DNA of 64,000 bases, from contig OU612069.1 in NCBI GenBank assembly GCA_914767715.1, positions 10,661,387 through 10,725,386 on the forward strand, in the 5' to 3' direction. A program made the translations under genes and the position numbers. Each line of letters opens with the position of its first letter. Positions within the stretch are counted from its first letter, which is position 1. Under the pieces are notes generated by a model. It was not told the DNA's origin and did no database searches. It saw only the letters and a program-made list of their open reading frames with translations. Source of the stretch: Membranipora membranacea. Its lineage: Eukaryota; Bryozoa; Gymnolaemata; Cheilostomatida; Membraniporidae. This document shows positions 47,365 to 57,936 of the stretch, one piece after another.

Positions 47365-48270
47365 AGCATTACACTGTGATAGTTAAGTTTTTGCTCTTTC
47401 CTAGCGCAATGGTTATTAGCAAATTAAATTGTTAACATATACTTTTGACATTCTACAATCATTTTGTAGAATATTTTGCATTCAGTGACAAAAAAAATAA
47501 CATGAAACATGAAGAAAGGCGGAGAACCAAGGAAAAAATTGTGCTAGTAATAATAATTGAAATGAATAAGTTTGGTTGTTGAGCGTAGCAGGGTTATTTT
47601 TAGTCTAAGATATGTCAGTGAATCTCGCTCCATTAGAATAACCTGATTAGTGTCGTGGAGGTTGTGACCTCATCGATTGAACTGCATGTTCATGATAAGG
47701 TCTCCTAAAATTGTGGATCAGATGGAGAGTGAAGTATTCACGTTCACAGGTGTCAAAGATTGCCATTTCTACAGTTTTCAAAAAGCAAAATTTGAAGCTA
47801 GCGTTGATTGACTCATCGTTTAGATGCCAACAGAAATGTAGGAAGATTCGATCAAACTTGACCGACATCATTACTGAAGTGTGTTGCTGGAGAGGTAAGA
47901 ATTTTTAGAATAAATAAGGTGGGTTGACGCTCTGACCCAATATATTTTAGTTTGTGTTCCTTATTGCTTTGGTCTTTTTTTATCGGCTACCAATTTCATT
48001 TATAGAAGTCAGTCCTGCTCCATTTTGGGCAACTGCCAAGCTTGGCCTTCGTGTCATGTCATGGCATCAATTCCAACTTTGATATAGTGGTTTAGCATCC
48101 AGCTTCTACCCTTAAGGTCTATAAATTCATCAATTACTTTCCCCAAACCCCCCCCCCCTCACCTGAGACTTAGGCTAGATCATGTGGTTTTATGTTGTTT
48201 GTCATTCAAACTGTATTTCAAGCACAACACTAATCAGGTGAACCTACAAGAGTATGTCACACAAAAAGAA
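47365..48270. other. spacer between convergent ENaC-A and ENaC-B
   Basis: The two channel genes end towards each other here. Apart from a dispersed repeat at 47435-47545 (relative of 1495-1605) and a C run near 48150, I see nothing. No open frame here has family resemblance. Confidence 0.5.
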
Positions 48271-48273
48271 GTA

Positions 48274-48279
48274 TTTATT
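48274..48279 (-). terminator. polyadenylation signal of ENaC-B
   Basis: AATAAA on the minus strand 326 bp after the stop codon at 48605-48607. Confidence 0.5.
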
Positions 48280-48604
48280 TTACTTGCGCAGGAAAAGAGC
48301 AGAATGTTAAATGATACTGTAATTTGTATACACACAATGATAGATTACAGCTAAATACATCAGACTATGCAATATGCATATCAACAAAAATGTGTTAGTT
48401 GGCAACAGCCAGACAAGAATTGTAAGTACCATAGTTAAAATAATCCACTGTGTATAAATTTAGTTAAATTCCTAATTAACAAAATACATTGTTAGGAATA
48501 TGAGATTCATTTCAGATACAAAAAGTCAAAAGATTATAAAAATCAGTGACCTTTTATCCTACTAGTGTTTGTAATCCAGACATGTCAGTCACCAGCCGCC
48601 CCAG

Positions 48605-51600
48605 TCACCAAGCTGACTTGTCACTTATAGAATTTTTGAAGACTTTGACAGGTGTTTGAAGCTTGCGTTTGGGTTTTCTACGAGCCCAAAAACTGGAGAA
48701 TGCGAGGATACCAAAGTCTACAAACTCGAGAAGGGTCAGGAAACTCCCTCCTATCGCTACTCCCAGTGTACCTCCTAAAGATGCTGTATAAATAAAAGTA
48801 GTGCAAAAGTTAAGTCAAGAAACAGAGATGTGATTCCTGGAATAAAAAACACTGGAGGAGAAATTATTAGCTAGAGTTCAGTTACTTGATGACTTAATGT
48901 TGGCTAGCACTTAATTTTGGCTATCTGAGGTGGGTTCTTCATAATATAAGATAGTTTTTTGTGTTACTAGCATCAAAGATGAAGTCAAACTATTATACTG
49001 ACAAGTTTTATTACCAAATACTTGTGGGAATAAAACTGTTTCCATACCTGGTCGTTCTGCTTATAAAACTTTTACTGCACTTATAAAACTTTTACTGCAC
49101 TGATAAAACTTCGTCTACCCCTCTTATAACAGTTGTTTAAAACATAGTCTGAATACTGATAAAAATATGATGTGAAGAGGTAATAAGTTAGCCATGTCAA
49201 GTCTGTGGGAATTGGCAAAATTCCCCCCCTGCAAGTACTTTACTCCTCTAGACAGCTATCTCAACCCCATATCTTATCATTTAGGGTGTTTGTGACTTGT
49301 ACTGATACGTCACCTGCATTTGGGAATTTTTAACCCTAGCAAGGAAACATCATAGAATAATATCCCTGCGATATAGGAAAGATTCGCCTACAACACAATC
49401 AAATTTTCTAAACATACATAATATTCTAATCAAACTGTGGACTATGAAAACTAGGATTGATAAGTATACAGTGATTGTAAATTTTTACCAACAAAATCTA
49501 CTGGACTAATAGCTAGCTGCTCCTCGAGGTGCTCAAAGGACAGCTCACCAAAGTAAACACTCAACATCGCCCAGTTCTTCTTCATGTCAGCTATCATTGC
49601 TACAAATATCATAATATTATGACGTAATATGTATGAGATAATCTCATGGTCTTCTACCATACGTGTAAGCTAAGGAGTTCATATACACAATAGTTTGAGG
49701 GTTATCCTCGGTAAAGTATCGCAAACCCCTTGGTGAAACTTATCGATGTTATTAAAGTTGTCCCCTCACACATATTATCGGTACTGAGATTTGCATTCTG
49801 GGAATGATATTATGATGAGAACTTATTAGTTAGCTCCAAAATAAGTTGAGATACTTCTATGGTGATTAAAAAGACTTACGCTCACTAAAATTGTTGGTTT
49901 CAGCAAATTGAGAACTCGGAAATTTGAGGCTTGTTGGTACAGCTCTATACTTGAGGTCACGGCAGGGAGTTCGGCAATCACAGGCCAGTAAAGGCTCAGG
50001 TTGTGACTTGAAGTGTTCTGTAATCAGGAACATCAAAAACAGCGTAATAATAATTATCTATGATTGTCAGCTGGTTGCCAATCTTGTTTTTTGATAAATC
50101 AGTCACATGGTTTGTGCTGCCAAAGTTCTGATTAACAACTGAATGATAGATCAGAAACAAATGTATGATTGATAAATAAAATAATTGAACATACTGAATA
50201 ATCATCTGGTTTTAATTTCAGGACTAGGGACATCGGTGCAGTTATTAATTGCTGGAGCTGAGACGTATTACCAGGGTATCTTATGTGACAGTTTAGTCTT
50301 AGTGCTCAAACGGTTGCAATGCGAGTGGGTGGCATTACATTATCAAAATTTTGAATTGAGTGTTTGATAATGTAATGCCACTAACTTGCATTGCAGCCGT
50401 TTGAGCACAAAGACTAGTGACAGTCTTACCTAAGGCTGGCTTCACACAATAAAGCTGGTCCTTCATAGAACAAGCATCCGAATGGTTCAGAGCTGTAATA
50501 CATGAAATAAAAAGATGAGAAATATTTACTACGCCACATGAGTCAATAACTTGTGTTGACCAAAACCAAAAATATTTTAGACTTTTGCATCGTAGTAACT
50601 TTAGGGATATCGGTCACAGGTTCTGTAATCATTATTACTGATCTGCAAGGCATTCTTAGTGACCTAGTTTTACCAGTTGTGAATATATGCCACCTCAGCA
50701 CATAAAGCAGTATACCCTTTGTGGAATAACAAATTTAGTGAACTTGTTTTGTCAAGTGGGCCATTTGCGCAACTCAGCAAATTCATGAAACCATGTTCTT
50801 TGTTTGGTCAAGTTTGATCAGAATCACCACTGTTGGTGTTGCCCTTCTATTGACACACCACCTTGAATATATAACAACACTTACGGGGACTAAGATAACT
50901 TCTACATCCACACTGGCTCAGTACGTACGCTGTCTCACACTCAATCTTACATCCTGGCGCTGTGTATGTCGTGAAATATTGTAGAGGATTTGGATTTTTG
51001 TCTGTTTCAAAACAGTCAGCATTTCCCCCGTCAGCAGGAGGTGGCTGTCTCCATGTCTGAAGATCAGAGAAAAGAACAGTACTCAGGAATTTAAAAGAAT
51101 TGGCTGAATTTAGTGATTTTCACCTCCTGATCAAACTTCACTCTAGGGATCTGCATTTTTCCTTGATGAATTAAACCAATATAAACCCAATGCTGATGAG
51201 CCACAACAAGATTTGACAAAATTCATTTCTGCAAGGAAATCTAAAAAAAATGAAAAGTAATAGAATATACACAAACTTATTAAACAATTACATTATTGCA
51301 AGGACTGTTAAAAGAGGAGTTGATAGAATTCATTTCCTGGTAAAACAACTATCAGGCATGAGGCCAGATGTCTATTTATGCTAAATAAAATCATATTATA
51401 AATAATATTTGGTCAGTTTTGTTGAGATTTCATCCTTGATGATGATCTTTTTGATGTTGGTGTTCTTGTTCACCATTGCATTCCTGGATGCTAACAACAG
51501 GTAGCTCCCTAGCTAGTCCAGAGTCTTACAGAACAATTAAGACCACCACCTGCTCACTAGAGATGGAATTGACGAGCAGAGTATTCTCAAAAACACCCGG

Positions 51601-54600
51601 CCCATTTGGTCTTTAAACAACTATGGATAGGTGAAGACATATTTTCTAACTTTGGCTATCACATTCATAAACATCAAAAAATGAATAAGAATTGATTACT
51701 TATTACCACACCTCTACCATTTGAAGTATTAGAGCAGTATCTGCTGATACTCCAGCTGAGTAACTCAGTCCGGTCATAATCGGCTCTTCGTCTTTGTGAT
51801 GTACGGCCACCTGTCAAGTTAACATAAAATTAAATCATCTACATATATCCAAACAGGAAAGTCTGATTTGGGTTTTGTAAGGTTTGTGAACCAGGGACTT
51901 TTATTCTCGTATTCAAAAGCTTTGGTTAATTCAACGAGAGGCCAACTCTCAGTGTTTAGTAGTCTAAGTTCCCAGACTCCTGCAAGTGCAAGTTGATTGC
52001 AAGAAGAATGCCAGAAGTTTAGCACCTGCAGTTGTCTGAGAATTTTGTGACATAATCTTAACTATCACGACTTTGAGATCCGGAAAAAATTTTTTGTGTG
52101 CAGACTGAAACCGGCTTTAGATCTCAAGGTAATAGCAAAGTTGAATCCTTTTAAAATAGAGTCAAAGCCTCTAATCGTGATTGACTAGAAAAATATTGTT
52201 GTTCTTAGATTTTTCGATTTTTTTGAACATCACTTACAGAAAAGCCTTCAGAGTATGATCTCGGACCTACATAATAGTCATCAACTCTAGCACTAAGTAT
52301 CACTACCAGCCCGCCGTTAGCCCCGGCACTATTACTTTTTGCTTTGCCATCGCCATTATAACGGTAGCAGAATCCTAAAATAATAAATGCATGAAGTTAG
52401 GAGTCGTCTAACTTGTTCAGAGGAAAGATAACTTATAAATCTAAAGTCTATAAAATTCAAAATAAACTAAACACTAAGCTAAACTAGGCTAGTGGCCAGA
52501 TACCATCTTGTTGAGTTGTGCAGCACAATGCATCTTTACTTTGAAATTAGGGCTGATGCGTAAACACTTGTGACTTGTGAGGAATGAAATGTGGCGTCTT
52601 GTCGTTCTATTGCTTTAAATGTACCTGCATCAGTTTTGACAGTCTCGAATATTTCCAAGCAGGGATATAGTATTCCCTTGACAAAACATATCATGAATGT
52701 CTCTTCCGCTGTATGAGCCAGGCTACCCATAAACTCATTTGCATGGTCCTCTGAGTGGGGTTGATCTGCTCCGAAATCTACAAGAGCGTCACTGCTCCAG
52801 TTGTACCTGTCAAATTTATAGACACACTGTGCATGAAGACCTTTAGGAAAGCCAAAAATATCCGTCGTTTACAATGAACCACCCATTAGCAATGAAAAAA
52901 CCATTATCTTAACTTATACAAGTACATTTTTTGAGCAAAATACACAAAAAATTCAAAATACAAGATCTAGAAGTGACTAAACTCTAGACCTAGAGTATGT
53001 TGTCTTCCCTGTGACAGGATAACACAAAAGTAGTTATCTAAAACCTTTTTTGATAATTTTGTTCAGTCAGTACGGCCGGCTGCTGCTAACTTATCTGCAG
53101 GATGGTATCAGGTTCACAATGAAATTTACCAGGAGCGTATATACTCGCTTATCTGTAGGTATGAGCCCCTGTCTGTTAGGAGCGTATATACTCACTTATC
53201 CATGGGTATCATCCCCTGTCTGTTAGGAGCGTATATACTCACTTATCTGTAGGTATGACCCCCTGTCTGTTATGAGCGTATATACTCACTTATCAGTAGG
53301 TATGATCCCCTGTCTGTTAGGAGCGTATATATCAGCTATTAACTCTCTCAGTACCGGTGTCAGTTCCGGAGGATTTGTTGGAGCTTCTATAACCGACTTT
53401 TTCCAGTAGTTATTATTGCAGATCGTCACTGTAGGGAACTGGAAATCAGTAGTGAAATAAAAATGTGTGAGGGTGTGAGGGGTAAGTGGAAGGTTGACAG
53501 AGGCTAAAAAGAGAATATTAGTCTAGGGTGGAAGGGCGAGGGTCAAACTTGATTCAGCCTAAGCCATTTCTAAGAACGATTATTCGATCTATGTCTTTTA
53601 TTGAGATAGCTCCGAAGATAATCTGATACAAAATAATGTGTTTAGTGTTTTCGATAACTATCCTTGGAATGTTCATTTTGATTTTGAGTTTTATGATAAC
53701 TTGGCTTATGTCACTTAAGGCGTAGCTTTAAGTTAAGTGTTTCATGTTTTATGGTTATGTAGTGCATTTCTCATGGCAATTTCAAGAAAATGAGAACACT
53801 AAGACCCATCTCACTTGTTATAATATATGATATGATATCAAGTAATAACCTTTTAGGACTATATGACGTAATAACAATTACAAAAGTACAGAACATAATA
53901 CATATAACAAAAATAATATAAAAATAAATAATATGCATGATGTGATGTGATCTTTTATTGAACTACTATGGAGATGAAATCAATGATAGATTATGGGAAT
54001 TTTTACTAATAACCTGAAGAACTCAAAGCTCTGTTGTCATATTACTCCCTATGGGGGCCTCTTCTAGTGGTAGTGAGGTCAAAGCAAAACTGTATTAGCA
54101 AGCTTTCTTTGTCTTTCAAAATAACTATCAAATTTCCCATCCTTTATTATTTATATTGACGTCCCTCCTGCAGGTGTTTGCACTTTAAAGCAGTTGACAT
54201 GAATAATAGAACACCACCAATACAATATTTGTCCTATCAGTGAGTCTATATATTTGTCCTATCTACGATATATTTTCATACAAAGCTGATCAGCCCTATC
54301 TACCTTACGAGCTAGGATAATAGGACTTGGTTGATTAAAATCGAGTTTTCATATCAATGCCAAATCCCGACAAACCATGGACGGCGATGCGTTGGTTGCC
54401 TGAGGAGCGAGGCAATATCTGTGCCAGGTTGCTCTTTGTTTGCAGGCAGGTCAGAGCACACCTGGAGGCCAATCCAACCCCAGTTAGTCGTTGAACTGAA
54501 GTGGGATTAGAAACCACGACCTTCAATATTGGCATGCTAAAGGTACGGTGCTCTAACCAACTGAGCTACCTCCTACTCCTACTTTGAGATCATTATTTGG

Positions 54601-56026
54601 ATAAAACCTGATTTTGAGTTTGCTTTACAATAAGCTTTAATAGCAATTTTCTTGTGCGGGAATATTGCTGACAACAAGTTATTTAACGTATTAAAGAAGC
54701 ATAAACAACATCAACTCACTGTCAGGTTTTGTGCATTTTTGAGTTTTATTTTAGTTATTATTTTCCTCTTTGAGAAATCCTGCAGCAGTAGAGTTGCTCC
54801 GCAGCAGAAATAAGCCACAGAACCCAGTAAGAAAATCACCCATGTCACTCTACAAAAATAAAAGGAATTGTTCTCACATCAAAGTGTCAGCATCTTTACT
54901 CAGTACGATTCAATAAAACCTGGGATTCATCAATGAATATCAACTTAAAATAATGTTGACGTTGATGATGGCTAGATTAATTATGATTCAGTTTTCCTGC
55001 ATTCAATTGGCTCTCCTTCTACGGGTCTCGTCGTAGGTATTTTCCAGTTGAGGGGGAGCAACTCTGAATGCAGGAAACTTGACCATACTTGGTCTAAATG
55101 ATGCCCACGTCGTTCAATTTATAAAATTACAAAAGAACATATCACATGAGGATACTTGAACTGATTTATCAACATTTGTCATATATAAATTTGTATTTAC
55201 AATGAACATCATCAATCTGAGATGTTCTCCTATGAAAAATCAAAGGATACATGACAATTAAGCTTTGATGCAGGCCGCAGTGATTGCTTTCATCTATTTA
55301 CTAGGTCAAATTTACTGGGTATTGACATCAGGTCCCTATATTTCCCATACCAATGCTCTCTATGAAGGACAATATATCGAATAATCTTTCTTAGAAATGT
55401 CTCACTCAATCAATTTGATCCCCCATCCACCATAGACTAATATTATTCTATATTAAGCCAGACAGCCTTCCACTCACCCGTCTCTGCTCATCCACTAATT
55501 CTCTTTTTACACAATTTTGAAACAAAACTGAGAAATAAAGATAAGCGTTCCCTGGCTGCTATTTTTTTTCACTATTTAATGTAATATTTGAATGCTAGCA
55601 AAGGATGTATTTTCAGGTCCCTACTACAGTTGACCAAAGCCGCCAATTTGCCCCCTCCCCCACATAGTAACTATGAAAATGAGACAAATATTATGTCCAA
55701 CTAAGTGGCAGATTCGGTCAGAACGAACATGCAATTAGATTTAGAGTTTGTATCAGAAAACATGGAGGTGGCGGTTTTGGTCAGACTAAAGATTCCATCT
55801 TTACTAGCACTGGGGCTTTTATGTGGAAAAACTTTTGCAGTTTTTGTCAACCAGTCCCAACACGTGAATGTGGTGTTGTTTGTTACCTGCGACATGTGGA
55901 TATATTCTTAAGCTTAGTATATCTCAGTCCATGCATAGATACATCCTGTGTGAAGTCATACCATGTTGAAGCCTCAGCTGATGACTCCTCCTCCTCCTCA
56001 AAAGGGATAGTATCCTTGTCAGGCAT
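48605..56026 (-). CDS. DEG/ENaC sodium channel subunit, ENaC-B
   Basis: Inverted paralogue of ENaC-A. Exons in gene order: 55887-56026, 54720-54849, 53290-53438, 52625-52806, 52238-52374, 51712-51810, 50885-51056, 50430-50492, 49880-50017, 49489-49599, 48605-48783; 1,500 bp, 499 residues, all phases join. Every exon after the first has exactly the same length as in ENaC-A. HG motif at residues 32-33, FPTVTICN before the extracellular domain, the same cysteine-rich exons, and LGGTLGVAIGGSFLTLLE in TM2. Exon 6 encodes the same 33 residues as in ENaC-A. Introns also retain homology, so this arose by DNA duplication, not retroposition. The exon 3 donor is multiplied (53131-53330), a hairpin abuts the exon 8 donor, and intron 2 holds a tRNA-derived SINE. 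ENaC-A and -B could form mixed trimers; inference only. Confidence 0.93.
49017..49170 (+). repeat. dispersed repeat family R3, copy 2
   Basis: Matches the inverted copy at 21065-21245 and contains an additional short internal tandem (TATAAAACTTTTACTGCACT twice). It lies in intron 10 of ENaC-B. Confidence 0.6.
50284..50425. repeat. long inverted repeat beside ENaC-B exon 8 donor
   Basis: Two arms of about 60 bp separated by roughly 15 bp. GTGCTCAAACGG on the left pairs with CCGTTTGAGCAC on the right, and GGCATTACATTATCAAA pairs with TTTGATAATGTAATGCC. The outer part of the right arm (GACTGTCAC, read on the minus strand directly after GTAA) belongs to the donor-flanking sequence conserved with ENaC-A (GTAAGACTATCAC). 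The left arm therefore carries an inverted copy of splice-donor-proximal intron. It is the start of intron 8 on the minus strand and would fold in the pre-mRNA. Confidence 0.75.
53131..53330 (-). repeat. 47-bp tandem repeat multiplying a splice donor
   Basis: Four units of 47 bp. On the minus strand each reads AACAGACAGGGG, then TACC, GATAA and GTGAGTATATACGCTCCT. Exon/donor boundaries fall at 53290, 53243, 53196 and 53149; the first three have GTGAGT and the last GCGAGT. The exon 3 length matching ENaC-A and -C uses the 53290 donor. ENaC-A has one unit only. Confidence 0.9.
54345..54586 (-). mobile_element. tRNA-derived SINE in ENaC-B intron 2
   Basis: On the minus strand it starts GGAGGTAGCTCAGTTGGTTAG with A box, B-box-like GGTCGTGGTTTCTAATCCC, then about 150 bp of tRNA-unrelated body including CTGGCACAGATATTGCCTCG. 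It is the longest copy in the window and shares its head with 46096-46230. It is in the sense orientation of ENaC-B. Confidence 0.75.
54993..55076. repeat. hairpin-forming dispersed repeat, copy 2
   Basis: TTTCCTGCATTCA pairs with TGAATGCAGGAAA; the inner segment GGGGGAGCAACTC is shared with 3193-3260. It lies in intron 1 of ENaC-B. Confidence 0.55.
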
Positions 56027-56099
56027 TGTTTCTCTTTCTCCTTCTAAACTCGAGACGCTGATGAGAATGACAGAGTTGCACTTATATATCTCCTCATAT

Positions 56100-57590
56100 A
56101 TATTAAGCTAATGAGAGGACATTGAGAGATAGAATGTCAAATTAATTATTTAGCGATTGCAAACAGGATTATTTGTCTATGAGATAGGGAAGGCTGTCAC
56201 AAAGAGATGCGGCAGCTTGGATCATTTATATTAATAACACAGTGACTTCTCAAGGCTATTCTTCACTCAACAATTCTTGAATGTCATTGTTGAACGTTGG
56301 GATTAAAAATCAGCACAAACTACTGCAAGCAATTATTCAAATTGCTCAAAACAAAAATTGATTATGTACCACATTTCATCACACATGTTAGACGATGCGA
56401 TGAACAGCTCTCCTATCAGACAAGCAAGATCCAAAACTCAAGACTCTCCGTTCAAGACAACTCACCCAATTGTATATTCTTTAATCAATGAGTAGCTTGT
56501 TATTGTCTTACACTCACCTAGTCTGGGCAGACCTGCAAAGGCTACACCCCCCTCTCCCCCGCAAAAGTATTAAGTATTGTGCTATGACTTCTTGTTTAAG
56601 TTTCTCAGTAACAAGTATTGGATGACAATCAGGTCAGAAATTCATAGGATGTGTAGCATCGCCAAACATTATAATCGCTTTACATTTGATTAAATAGAGT
56701 GAGTTCTTCGCTCAGAATTGTCAAAAATCATTATTTTCTCAATCCTTAATAATAAACGCTTTAAAGGACACACATGTCCAATGGAGGAAAGTTGGATGAT
56801 GATTAAACAGATCAGAAATTTTTGCTGGAAATTGTTCTTTACTTTCAATTGGAATGTCAACAACATTCAGGAAGCTATAAAATACAATAAGCACCTTAAA
56901 CCTCATTCGTACTTTTCGTTATGCTAAATAATAAAATAAAATAATAATATGCATCATGAATAATTATTTTGTAAAGTTTGCATCAACTTGTACTATTTTG
57001 AGAGAAGTCTGATTAGCTGACCCAGACAGAGTCCCAACTCGATGTCCATTTATAAATTAGTTATTCATTCTTATGCCCCTGTATTTTTCGTCCAATGAAC
57101 AGATGGGACTACTCCAAATATCACGACCATATCGTGAATGACAATCATCTCTACACTTTCAAAAATCAATAATCATAAAAAATTCAACACTACTTATAAT
57201 GTTTTGTAAATACAATCCGGAGCGACTGGGCAAACTAATTCTCAATCTAAGAAAGGTTCCTATAATATTATTATTATTCTATATTCAGGTGTTGTCTGTG
57301 TATTTCGGCTCAGTAATGAATGTAGTTATCTGACGATCAAGTATTTTACATTGCAAACAAACTTTCCAACTATCTGTTTGCCAATAATCTCGAAAGTCCC
57401 TGTAAGTAAAGTGTAATTCATATCTGTATTTTCCGATGGTGTCTTGCCCGACGGACGTTTAGGTATTGAGCACTCAGAAAGTGTTGCTATATTGAAAATA
57501 AAGCTGTATATGGTTGACAAATATAAACAATAAAGTGCCTACTTATGTTATATTTATATTAGGTAACGTCGTTAAGTGTAGAGTACTACT
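56100..57590. other. spacer between ENaC-B and ENaC-C 5' ends
   Basis: The divergent 5' regions of ENaC-B (minus) and ENaC-C (plus) lie here. AT-rich TATATAT stretches near 56082-56105 could serve ENaC-B. Several unsupported short open frames; no gene recognised. Confidence 0.4.
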
Positions 57591-57591
57591 T

Positions 57592-57823
57592 CAGGGCCGT
57601 ATTTTAGGCACAATGGTAGGGGAGGCGAGGGGAGGTGAGGGTGTGAAGTAACACCAGGTTTGGTATTTTAAGCTCCTCCTGTGGAGTCTTGGGTTAATCC
57701 TTAGTCTACAAAGCGTTTTAATGATATTAATAGCAAATGGAAGTCCCAAATGAGCTGATTCCGAAATGGAAAATTCAATTATAACATTTTTGGGTCCCTG
57801 CCTTCCCTAAAACTACGGGCCTG
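57592..57823. mobile_element. CAGGGCCGTA-type MITE upstream of ENaC-C
   Basis: It starts CAGGGCCGTATTTTAGG and ends CTAAAACTACGGGCCTG (complement of the start). It shares GGTAGGGGAGGC with the longer element at 24174-24777. It ends 113 bp before the ENaC-C start codon, so it may lie in or next to its promoter or leader. Confidence 0.6.
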
Positions 57824-57936
57824 TACTCACACATACCTATTGCTGCAAAATCACTACTAAGTTATTTCCCTACCTGCAAGCTCTTGCTTTCCAGATATGA
57901 CTTTGTATCTATTTGGAAGCCCCTGCTAATAAAAAG

